A stretch of 18,852 nucleotides of DNA, from assembly GCA_023392185.1 (NCBI GenBank), contig JAEVZP010000186.1, forward strand, positions 1 to 18,852. The letters run 5' to 3'. Positions 7,806 to 13,972 of the stretch are shown here, in pieces; positions within the stretch are counted from its first letter, which is position 1, and every line of letters starts with the position of its first letter. Below the pieces are notes generated by a model. That model did not search any database and was not told the DNA's origin. It saw only the letters and a program-made list of their open reading frames with translations. The position numbers and the translations under genes were made by a program. This DNA comes from Bacteroidota bacterium. Its GTDB lineage: Bacteria; Bacteroidota; Bacteroidia; Chitinophagales; Chitinophagaceae.

Positions 7806-7818
7806 ATCGGCGCCGATT
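7805..7818. promoter_or_regulatory. 14-bp palindrome in the promoter spacer (possible operator)
   Basis: AATCGGCGCCGATT is a perfect palindrome whose edge touches the -7 box of the haem-binding gene. Its position between the promoter elements is where a dimeric repressor would act. No regulator gene is adjacent, so this is a position-based guess. Confidence 0.3.
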
Positions 7819-7970
7819 TGTTGTTCCGGAAAAAGGACTGTGCCGGAGGCGCGTTTCCCTTCCGGATGTTTTCGGGTTTTTGAATAGAAATGACGCCCTT
7901 TTCGAAGAGATTACCGAGGGTGCAGAAAGGATGGAAAAAAACGAATTATTCCGGAAAACAGAGCCCTTAC

Positions 7971-8011
7971 GACAACACCCGTCAGGTTTCAAAAACCTGA
8001 CGGGTGTCGTC
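7971..8011 (-). terminator. Hairpin, copy 1 of a dispersed family, after the serine hydrolase gene
   Basis: A 19-bp stem with one mismatch and a 3-base loop: core arms CCCGTCAGGTTT and AAACCTGACGGG. It begins 21 bases past the stop codon of the minus-strand hydrolase gene, as expected of a terminator, though no long T run follows. The core recurs exactly at 12498-12524. Confidence 0.65.
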
Positions 8012-8032
8012 TTCTAAAAATTTACTCGGCGC

Positions 8033-9238
8033 TTAATCCACGCCGCCAAAATCTTTCCGGCCTTCGCCCTTGCCCTGCACAATGTTATACACCACGGGTG
8101 GCTGCCGGTAGATGCTGCCGGTGTATTTATTGCCCAGCACGATAATGGTGAAATTGTCCTGAATAAAACGGTAAAAACAGGTGTTGTTGCCATGCCACCA
8201 GCCATTGTGATACACCACTTTATAGCCGTCTTCATAGCACAGCATCCGCCAGCCGAGGCCGTAGTTTTTTACACCTGGTTTTTCAAAAGAGCAGGGCGCA
8301 TAAGCCACCTGCTGCGTGTTGCTGTCGATCAGCAGTTGCTTGTAAAAGCTCTGGTCCCAGCGATACATATCCTGCACGGTGCTGTAGATGCCTTTGTCGC
8401 CATAGATACCGTCGGAAAACGTTACCGGTTCCACGGCCCAGTTGGCTTTATAGCTCACCGTTCCATTCGGCGGCAATCCGTTGGCCGGGTCATACACATA
8501 CGTGTTTTTCAGCCCGATCGGGTCGAAGATGTATTCCTTCATAAAATCGGCATACTTCATTTCCGTCACCGCTTCAATCACCGAGGCCAGAATAGCGTAG
8601 TTGCTGTTGGAATATTTAAAACGGCTGTCGGCCCGGAACTCCAGCGCCGGCTTGTGTTTGATGAACAGCTGCACCAGTTCCGGATTGTAGAGCGGTTTTT
8701 GTCCTTTGCGGATATTGGGCACCCATTTCAGATAGTCGGGCAGGCCGCTGCGGTGGTTGAGCAGCATCCGGGGCGTGAGTTCCGCATACGGGAAGCCGGG
8801 CAGAAATTCTTTCACCGGCGCGTCAATATCGAGATAGCCGCGCTGTTGGAGGAAAAGCACCGCTGCACCGGTAAAAGTTTTGGAGGTAGAGGCCAGCTGC
8901 GAGGGCGAAGTAGCCGACCAGTGGCGGCCAGCCGCTTTGTCGGCAAAGCCAAAGTAGCGCTCATACAGAATCTTTCCCTGATAGCCCACGAGCACGGCAC
9001 CGTTGAAGCCGGCGCGGGTTTGCACCCGGTAAAAAGAGTCCAATCGGTCGCGGGTGCTGCGCCATTGTGCGTTGTTGGTGTCAGCGTAGGCCAGGTTGAT
9101 GGGCCGGAACGTGCGGACCGTCTCGCCAAAGCGGGGTGGTTTGGGCGGGTGGGCGGCTGCCTTTTCGCCGCCGGGCTTGCAGGCCAGGGCGAGGCAGGTG
9201 AGGGTAGTAAGAAGGAAGGAAGAACGTTTCAAAAGCAC
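8033..9238 (-). CDS. Beta-lactamase-fold serine hydrolase, lipoprotein
   Basis: A 401-residue member of the class C beta-lactamase/DD-peptidase fold family (Pfam Beta-lactamase). The active-site motifs are all seen: SxxK as STSK (S117, K120), YxN as YSN (Y209-N211) and HNG in place of KTG (VVYHNGWWHG, residues 342-350). Typical neighbours are GYLDIDAPV and MLLNHRSGLPDY. The N terminus is a lipoprotein signal (KRSSFLLTTLTCLALAC, Cys 20), so the enzyme is probably anchored facing the periplasm. The substrate is unknown: peptidoglycan peptides, D-amino-acid peptides or esters are all seen in the family, and true beta-lactamase activity is unlikely to be its main role. The start is GTG at 9238 or TTG at 9232; the latter gives MKRSS, a more usual signal start. 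A -7 box lies at 9270-9277 and a hairpin follows the gene. Confidence 0.9.
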   Translation of the reverse strand: MLLKRSSFLLTTLTCLALACKPGGEKAAAHPPKPPRFGETVRTFRPINLAYADTNNAQWRSTRDRLDSFYRVQTRAGFNGAVLVGYQGKILYERYFGFADKAAGRHWSATSPSQLASTSKTFTGAAVLFLQQRGYLDIDAPVKEFLPGFPYAELTPRMLLNHRSGLPDYLKWVPNIRKGQKPLYNPELVQLFIKHKPALEFRADSRFKYSNSNYAILASVIEAVTEMKYADFMKEYIFDPIGLKNTYVYDPANGLPPNGTVSYKANWAVEPVTFSDGIYGDKGIYSTVQDMYRWDQSFYKQLLIDSNTQQVAYAPCSFEKPGVKNYGLGWRMLCYEDGYKVVYHNGWWHGNNTCFYRFIQDNFTIIVLGNKYTGSIYRQPPVVYNIVQGKGEGRKDFGGVD

Positions 9239-9269
9239 AATTTTCAGGGGGAGGAAAAACCAAAACGTG

Positions 9270-9277
9270 CAAAAATA
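9270..9277 (-). promoter_or_regulatory. Bacteroidota -7 box of the serine hydrolase gene
   Basis: Read on the minus strand the sequence is TATTTTTG, an exact TAnnTTTG match, about 31-38 bases before the candidate start codons. No good -33 element is seen. Confidence 0.5.
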
Positions 9278-9299
9278 ACGTGCCTCTTTTGTAAGGATT

Positions 9300-9887
9300 T
9301 TATAAGGCTTTTAGATGGTGCGCTTTTCGCAGGTCGTCGCCCACCTCTTGCCAGCATTGGGAAAGGATATGGTAATAGCCGATAAAAATGCGGTAGGCAT
9401 CGCCCACATCGGGCAGATAGCGGGCGCGGCGTTGCAGGCCGCCGAGCGATTTTTGCACCCCGCCGAGGTTGCGGTAGTGAAAAAGCCAGTTCTGGACCGA
9501 CATGGCATTAAAAACAAGGGCAAATTTTTCCGGAAAAAAAGGCCGCTGCGTTTCCACCGCTGCATAAACGTTTTGGGTAAAACCCAATAGGGCGTTCTCA
9601 CTTTCAAAACAAGCCGGATCATTGGCCAGAAAATGATCGAAAAGCGTATCCACAATCGCCGGAGCATAGCGGCCATAGATCTCCCGGAACGGCAGGGCGG
9701 CGCGCAGCACCGCCGGATGCCGGTCTGTAAAAGCATCAATCCGCCGGTGCAGCAATACGCCTTCCTGCATCGCCGGAGGCAGCGCAGCCAGGGCATGACT
9801 TCCTTTCACATAGTCGCCCATAAGGTTGCCGGCAAGGATTCCGGCATTTTCTTCCGGAGAAAAAAAGGCATGGCCGAGGTAGTTCAT
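9300..9887 (-). CDS. acpH: Acyl carrier protein phosphodiesterase (ACP hydrolase)
   Basis: A 195-residue protein of the AcpH/DUF479 family, which removes the 4'-phosphopantetheine arm from holo-ACP in the cytoplasm. The start MNYLGHAFFS matches the family opening. The metal-dependent HD-like motifs are present: GDYVKG (D25), LHRRIDAFTDRHP (H47, D51, D55, H57) and DTLFDHFLA (D80, D84, H85). Length is normal for the family (about 190-200). The ATG at 9887 is preceded by only 5 bases before a -7-like box (9893-9900), suggesting a leaderless or nearly leaderless message. It is transcribed divergently from xerD with 186 bases between the two starts. The minus-strand hydrolase gene lies 61 bases downstream with its own promoter. 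Confidence 0.9.
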   Translation of the reverse strand: MNYLGHAFFSPEENAGILAGNLMGDYVKGSHALAALPPAMQEGVLLHRRIDAFTDRHPAVLRAALPFREIYGRYAPAIVDTLFDHFLANDPACFESENALLGFTQNVYAAVETQRPFFPEKFALVFNAMSVQNWLFHYRNLGGVQKSLGGLQRRARYLPDVGDAYRIFIGYYHILSQCWQEVGDDLRKAHHLKAL

Positions 9888-9892
9888 GGAAG

Positions 9893-9900
9893 CGAAAATA
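9893..9900 (-). promoter_or_regulatory. -7-like box before acpH
   Basis: Minus-strand reading TATTTTCG matches seven of eight positions of TAnnTTTG. It ends 5 bases before the ATG of acpH, so the transcript would start at or very near the initiation codon. Confidence 0.3.
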
Positions 9901-10032
9901 ACGTTGGACGCTCAAGCTCTTCCGTTTCTGAAAGCAACGAAAGAGCTAACAGAAAAAATAAACCCATTTTCCAGCTTTATCCAAGGCAAACAGTGCTTCC
10001 AACGGCCGGAGCGTTCAAGCTATCCAATGCAC

Positions 10033-10065
10033 TTGCTGCTTCCAACACCGGAGCGACTACTTTTG
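10033..10065 (+). promoter_or_regulatory. xerD promoter (-33 TTG and -7 TACTTTTG)
   Basis: TTG at 10033-10035 and TACTTTTG at 10058-10065 are separated by 22 bases, close to the Bacteroidota -33/-7 arrangement; the -7 box is an exact TAnnTTTG match. The ATG of xerD starts 8 bases after the -7 box, which implies a very short or absent 5' leader. Confidence 0.55.
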
Positions 10066-10073
10066 CCGCGCGT

Positions 10074-11075
10074 ATGGATTCTCTTTCGCCCTGGCATTCT
10101 TATATCAAAAGCTTTCGGGAGTATCTCGAGCTGGAACGCTCCCTTTCCGGAAATACGCTCGATGCGTATGCCCGCGACGTGAAGCTGCTGGAAGAATTTG
10201 TAACCGAAAAATTTCCGGGCCGGCCTTTCTATGCAATCAACATCGAAATCCTGCGGCAGTTTCTCGCTTCTTTTTCCGGAAAAGAAAAGGAAGAAGCCCA
10301 ACTGGCCGTCACCACACAGGCACGCATCGTCAGCGGCATCAAAGCTTTTTTCCGGTTTTTGATGCTGGAAGAAGAAGTGACCCAAGACCCGACCGAACTG
10401 CTTGAAGCCCCCAAAAAACAGTTTTCGCTGCCCGAAGTGCTGACGCTCGATGAAGTGACCCAGCTCATGGAAGGCGGCACCGACCCCACCACCGACGAGG
10501 GCATCCGCAACCGCGCCCTGCTCGAAACACTGTATAGCTGCGGCCTGCGCGCCACCGAGGTAACGAAGCTCCAACGCTCGCTGTATTATCCGGAGCTGGG
10601 TATGCTGCGCGTAGTAGGCAAGGGCGATAAAGAACGCCTTGTGCCGGTGGGTGCGACGGCGGTGAAGTATATTGGCATTTACTTGGACAATGTGCGCAAC
10701 CGCATGAACATCTGTCCCGACTCGGTGGATACGCTTTTCCTCAACCGCCGGGGCGCGGGCATGACGCGGATGACGGTTTTCAACATCGTGAAAGATGCGG
10801 CGGCCCGTGCCGGGCTGCGCGCTACCATTCATCCGCATACGCTGCGCCATTCTTTTGCAACGCATCTTGTAGAAGCCGGTGCCGACCTGCGCGCCGTTCA
10901 AATGCTGCTTGGCCACGCCAGCATCACCACTACCGAACTGTATACCCACCTCGACAGCCGCTTCCTGCGCCAGACCATGGAGCGCTTTCACCCCCGCTTC
11001 GACTCCAAAATCACTGGCCTCCCCCCAGCCCCCTTCGAAGGAGGGGGAGACCTGGCGGATGAACAACCAGCTTGA
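10074..11075 (+). CDS. xerD: Tyrosine recombinase XerD
   Basis: A 333-residue site-specific recombinase that would resolve chromosome dimers at dif together with a partner Xer protein. The N-terminal SAM-like core-binding domain (residues ~5-115) has YLELERSLSGNTLDAYARDV and ARIVSGIKAFFRFL. The catalytic domain holds the full set: R159 (YSCGLRATEV), K183 (VGKGDKERLVP), H255 and R258 (HPHTLRHSF), H281 (LLGHAS) and nucleophile Y290 (ELYTHL). ATG 10074 is chosen over the longer upstream frame because family homology starts there and a -7 box lies just before it. The family normally stops near FHPR (residue 308); here about 25 extra residues follow, ten of them (LPPAPFEGGG) encoded by a GC-rich palindrome. 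purB starts 52 bases downstream. Assignment to XerD rather than XerC rests on similarity to Bacteroidota XerD. Confidence 0.92.
   Translation: MDSLSPWHSYIKSFREYLELERSLSGNTLDAYARDVKLLEEFVTEKFPGRPFYAINIEILRQFLASFSGKEKEEAQLAVTTQARIVSGIKAFFRFLMLEEEVTQDPTELLEAPKKQFSLPEVLTLDEVTQLMEGGTDPTTDEGIRNRALLETLYSCGLRATEVTKLQRSLYYPELGMLRVVGKGDKERLVPVGATAVKYIGIYLDNVRNRMNICPDSVDTLFLNRRGAGMTRMTVFNIVKDAAARAGLRATIHPHTLRHSFATHLVEAGADLRAVQMLLGHASITTTELYTHLDSRFLRQTMERFHPRFDSKITGLPPAPFEGGGDLADEQPA
11019..11049 (+). repeat. GC-rich palindromic element inside the 3' end of xerD
   Basis: Arms CTCCCCC (11019-11025) and GGGGGAG (11043-11049) enclose an inner palindrome CCTTCGAAGG (11032-11041). The element is in frame, encodes LPPAPFEGGG and lies just after the normal end of XerD. 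It could also fold as an RNA hairpin near the end of the message. Similar GC-rich hairpins are scattered in some Bacteroidota genomes; only one copy is in this window. Confidence 0.5.
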
Positions 11076-11094
11076 CAGACGGAGCTTTATATTC

Positions 11095-11125
11095 TCTTTT
11101 GTCTTTATTCTATCGTCTTTTGTCT
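11095..11125 (+). repeat. Two 10-bp direct repeats before purB
   Basis: TCTTTTGTCT occurs at 11095-11104 and again at 11116-11125, start to start 21 bases, two helical turns apart. The second copy ends two bases before the purB ATG. No standard -7 box was found here, so the pair may hide the promoter or a regulator site. Confidence 0.4.
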
Positions 11126-11127
11126 CT

Positions 11128-12468
11128 ATGACTCTTTCCCCACTTACCGCTATTTCTTCTGTTGACGGTCGCTACCGTACCAAACTGGCTGCGCTCGCGC
11201 CGTTTTTTTCCGAGTTCGGACTGATTCGCTACCGCGTCTGGGTCGAAATCGAATATTTTATGGCCCTGGCTGAGGAAGGCATTTTTTCCATGCCCGATGC
11301 CGTGAAACCCGAAGCGCTGCGCGATTTATACCAAAACTTCTCCGAAGCCGACGCCGAACGCATCAAAACGCTGGAGCGCACGACCAACCACGACGTGAAA
11401 GCGGTGGAGTATTTCCTGAAGGAAAAAATCGCGGCACTGGGCGGCGAAGCAGTCGGGGAGTGGGTGCATTTCGGGCTTACCTCGCAGGACGTGAACAACA
11501 CCGCCAACCCCATGCTGTTTCGGGATGCGCTGGAGGCGGTGTATTATCCGCAGCTAGCGAAAATCATCGGTATGCTCCACGCGCAGGCGGCGGAATGGGC
11601 CGATATCCCAATGCTGGCGCGCACCCACGGGCAACCGGCTTCACCCACGACGCTGGGCCGCGAATGGGCTGTTTTTGCCGGGCGGCTGGAAGGGCAGTTG
11701 GAACTGCTCAAAGCCATCCCGCACCGGGCCAAGTTTGGTGGGGCCACCGGTGGTTTTAACGCCCATACGGTTGCTTTCCCCCAAAAGGCCTGGACGGATT
11801 TCGGCAACCGGTTTGTGAGCGAAAAATTAGGGCTTTCCCGGACGCAGCGCACCACACAAATTGAGCCTTACGACCACCTGGCTGCGCAGCTCGACGCGCT
11901 GAAGCGCATCAACACCATTCTGATTGACTTTGCCCGCGATGTGTGGAGCTATGTGATGCTGGAGTATTTCAAGCAAAAAACAAAGGCCGGCGAAATCGGC
12001 TCTTCGGCGATGCCGCACAAAGTGAACCCGATTGATTTTGAAAACGCAGAAGGCAATCTGGGCATTGCTAATGCCTTATACGAGCATCTTTCCGGAAAAC
12101 TGCCGGTCAGCCGCCTGCAGCGCGACCTCACCGACAGCACGGTGTTGCGCGTGCTGGGCGTGCCGGTGGCGCACTCTTTCCTTTCGCTCCTTTCGCTCGA
12201 AACGGGCCTGAACAAGCTGCTGCTCAACGAAGAAAAGCTGGACGCTGATCTGGAAGCCAACTGGGCGGTGGTGGCCGAGGCCATTCAAACCATTCTGCGT
12301 CGCGAAAGCTATCCGCAGCCCTATGAAGCCCTCAAGGAACTGACGCGTGGGAAGGGCGGCATTACTGCCGAAACCATGCAAACTTTTATTGAGGGGTTGG
12401 ACGTTCCCCAAAATATCAAAGCGGAGCTGCGGGCGGTGACCCCGCAGGGGTATGTTGGGAAGGTGTAA
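11128..12468 (+). CDS. purB: Adenylosuccinate lyase
   Basis: A 446-residue enzyme of the fumarase/aspartase superfamily acting twice in purine synthesis: cleavage of SAICAR to AICAR and of adenylosuccinate to AMP, each releasing fumarate. The protein starts MTLSPLTAISSVDGRY, as in the E. coli-type PurB. Conserved segments are ERTTNHDVKAVEYFLKEK (residues 83-100), RTHGQPASPTT (catalytic-region H167), QIEPYDH and the superfamily signature GSSAMPHKVNPIDFEN (residues 291-306, with the catalytic Ser in the flexible loop). The C terminus has YEALKELTRGK and ends TPQGYVGKV. ATG 11128 is chosen because homology starts there; the longer upstream frame overlaps xerD and has no support. A strong hairpin follows the stop by 19 bases. 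Confidence 0.96.
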   Translation: MTLSPLTAISSVDGRYRTKLAALAPFFSEFGLIRYRVWVEIEYFMALAEEGIFSMPDAVKPEALRDLYQNFSEADAERIKTLERTTNHDVKAVEYFLKEKIAALGGEAVGEWVHFGLTSQDVNNTANPMLFRDALEAVYYPQLAKIIGMLHAQAAEWADIPMLARTHGQPASPTTLGREWAVFAGRLEGQLELLKAIPHRAKFGGATGGFNAHTVAFPQKAWTDFGNRFVSEKLGLSRTQRTTQIEPYDHLAAQLDALKRINTILIDFARDVWSYVMLEYFKQKTKAGEIGSSAMPHKVNPIDFENAEGNLGIANALYEHLSGKLPVSRLQRDLTDSTVLRVLGVPVAHSFLSLLSLETGLNKLLLNEEKLDADLEANWAVVAEAIQTILRRESYPQPYEALKELTRGKGGITAETMQTFIEGLDVPQNIKAELRAVTPQGYVGKV

Positions 12469-12487
12469 GGCAACTGAATGTTTTATT

Positions 12488-12534
12488 GACAAAACAACCC
12501 GTCAGGTTTTAGAAACCTGACGGGTTGTTTTGTC
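12488..12534 (+). terminator. Hairpin, copy 2 of the dispersed family, purB terminator
   Basis: A perfect 22-bp stem (12488-12509 with 12513-12534) and a 3-base loop TAG, beginning 19 bases after the purB stop. The core arms CCCGTCAGGTTT and AAACCTGACGGG are identical to copy 1, while the outer stem differs yet still pairs, and it ends in a T-rich segment. Symmetry means it could stop transcription from either side. Confidence 0.8.
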
Positions 12535-12587
12535 CGGGGGAAAACATCATTTTTCCGGCCTGTTGCGCTTCTTTCTCTAAAGAGCAT

Positions 12588-12812
12588 ATGTTTTCAGGAA
12601 GAACCCGGATGGGATGATTTGGCGAGGAAAGCACTATCATTCTTAATGGCAGCAATGAATTCCTGACGGACTCCCTTCATCGGGGAACTCTTGTAGTGAC
12701 CTATGAAGACAGCGCCACCATTTCCGGCACTTTTAAAATGGATGTGGTCAATGACGAAGGCAAAGTGCTGCACATCACCGACGGTATGTTTGATGTGCCT
12801 AAACAACTCTAA
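12588..12812 (+). pseudogene. Remnant of a small lipoprotein-like gene (C-terminal fragment)
   Basis: The frame from 12618 to the TAA at 12810-12812 encodes about 64 residues with protein-like content: STIILNGSNEF, GTLVVTYEDSATISGTFKMD and GKVLHITDGMFDVPKQL. The ISGTF-to-ITDG-F-V pattern resembles the C-terminal end of small Bacteroidota lipoproteins of the DUF6252 kind. In the same frame an ATG at 12588 is followed by a TGA at 12615, so no intact start exists. The 5' part of the gene, including any signal peptide, is missing. It is read here as a decayed gene; the family name is tentative. Confidence 0.5.
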
Positions 12813-12878
12813 CTACTCGTTTATGGAATGTGTTTTCAGGTTCATTAAATTGTCTGTTTTATGCAGAATTCAAATTAC

Positions 12879-12920
12879 AAACACCTAATTACTAACACCT
12901 AATCCTTAATCCCTAATCCC
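12879..12920. repeat. Degenerate CTAAT-type tandem repeat
   Basis: A 42-base AT-rich stretch made of variants of a 7-9-base unit (ACACCTAAT, ACTAACACCTAAT, CCTTAAT, CCCTAAT), ending two bases before the stop codon of the YitT gene. It may be a replication-slippage product. No function can be assigned. Confidence 0.45.
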
Positions 12921-12921
12921 G

Positions 12922-13791
12922 CTAATGCAGCGGCCTTTGCTTGATCATGCCGCCTTTGGTGTCGTTGATGGTATGCTGGGTCACAAAAGCAAATTCGTCG
13001 ATCTCGTACACCGCATCAATCACGCGCTGCACCTCCAGGCGGGTGAGCACCGAAACCAGAATCAGTCCGTCGGCATTCACCTGTCCGCGTTTTCCGGAAC
13101 CGCCGCCGCCTTTATACACCGTCACCGCCCGGCCCATTTGATCCACCAGAATGTGTTTGATTTCTTCCGCCTTGTTGGAGACGATCGTCACCGAAACATA
13201 TTCTTCAATACCGGAAATCAGAAAATCAGCCGTCTTGGAAGCGGCCAGATACGTGAGCATCGAGTACATCGCTGCTTCGAGGTTGAACAGGAAGGCCGAA
13301 GTACTGAACAAAATGAGGTTGAAGATGGTAATGACATCGCCGACCGAAAGCGAGGTGCGCCGCGAGATCGCCACAGCCATAACTTCGGTGCCGTCGATCA
13401 CGCCGCCCCCCCGGATACTCAGGCCGATGCCGGCACCGAGGAAAAACCCACCAAAAACAGCGATCAGCAATTTGTCGTCGGTAATGTTGGGGATTTCTAC
13501 GCTGTGGATCGCTACTACCAGTGCTGTAATCGCGAGGGTGGCCTTGATGGCAAATTCTTTGGAAATCTGTCGGGCGCCGATGAGAACAAAAGGCAGGTTG
13601 AGCACGAAAAGCAGCACCGAAATGTTCCAGCCGGTCAGCCGTTCGATTACCAGCGAAGTGCCCGTCACCCCACCATCGAGGTACGCATTGGGCAGCAAAA
13701 AACCTTTCAATCCGACCGTAGCTGCCAGGACGCCGGCGGCAAGCAAGCCGGCATCTTTAAAGAGAGAGGTGAAACTTTTTCTATTGGGCAT
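12922..13791 (-). CDS. YitT family membrane protein (DUF161 + DUF2179)
   Basis: A 289-residue protein with several hydrophobic helices in the N-terminal ~200 residues (GLLAAGVLAATVGLKGFLLP, ISVLLFVLNLPFVLIGA, LLIAVFGGFFLGAGIGLSIR, VITIFNLILFSTSAFLF). The family motif GGVTGTSLVIERLTGWN is present at 40-56, as is RGGGVIDGTEVMAVAISRR at 126-144. The C-terminal soluble DUF2179 domain includes GRAVTVYKGGGG and LTRLEVQRVIDAVYEID. Members sit in the cytoplasmic membrane and their substrate is unknown. Length is normal. ATG 13791 is followed by a basic MPNRK start. The gene is divergent from rpsA (181 bases between starts); no clear promoter box was found for it. Confidence 0.92.
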   Translation of the reverse strand: MPNRKSFTSLFKDAGLLAAGVLAATVGLKGFLLPNAYLDGGVTGTSLVIERLTGWNISVLLFVLNLPFVLIGARQISKEFAIKATLAITALVVAIHSVEIPNITDDKLLIAVFGGFFLGAGIGLSIRGGGVIDGTEVMAVAISRRTSLSVGDVITIFNLILFSTSAFLFNLEAAMYSMLTYLAASKTADFLISGIEEYVSVTIVSNKAEEIKHILVDQMGRAVTVYKGGGGSGKRGQVNADGLILVSVLTRLEVQRVIDAVYEIDEFAFVTQHTINDTKGGMIKQRPLH

Positions 13792-13927
13792 TGAAAAACA
13801 ACGAAGCAGAATATTTGTCTCCTGAAAAAACTGTTTTTTTAGGGCTGTAAATATCGGTCCTTTTGCAGGAAGGTTTTACAAGGGAATGCCTCAAAATAAT
13901 TCATTTCCGAATCAAGTAATGCCTGCG

Positions 13928-13935
13928 TATCTTTG
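13928..13935 (+). promoter_or_regulatory. Bacteroidota -7 box of rpsA
   Basis: TATCTTTG matches TAnnTTTG exactly and lies 37 bases before the rpsA ATG. No good -33 is seen. Its position makes the upstream ATG at 13886 an unlikely start. Confidence 0.55.
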
Positions 13936-13957
13936 CCGCCCAAAATTCCATTTAAAA

Positions 13958-13965
13958 AGGAGGAA
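13958..13965 (+). promoter_or_regulatory. Strong Shine-Dalgarno sequence of rpsA
   Basis: AGGAGGAA, 7 bases before ATG 13973, pairs with the 16S rRNA 3' end. Bacteroidota genes mostly lack such a sequence, and no other gene in this window has one this strong, so it stands out. It decides the start codon. Confidence 0.75.
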
Positions 13966-13972
13966 CCATCAT

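Noticed and set aside
8192..9385. Plus-strand open frame of 397 codons opposite the serine hydrolase
   Set aside because: The minus-strand gene shows all active-site motifs; the opposite frame has no recognisable motif.
9525..9538. TTTTTCCGGAAAAA as a terminator
   Set aside because: It lies inside acpH coding sequence and is one of the iterated palindrome copies; no transcript end is expected there.
9633..10073. Upstream extension of the xerD frame (147 codons)
   Set aside because: It overlaps acpH on the other strand, has no homology and precedes the -7 box next to ATG 10074.
10879..11127. Upstream extension of the purB frame
   Set aside because: It lies inside xerD in another frame, and PurB homology starts at ATG 11128.
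12925..13794. Plus-strand open frame of 289 codons opposite the YitT gene
   Set aside because: Exact mirror of a clear membrane protein gene; composition rich in H, Q, R and no domain.
13886..13972. Upstream ATG for rpsA adding 29 residues
   Set aside because: It precedes the -7 box and lacks a ribosome site; the strong AGGAGGAA points to ATG 13973.
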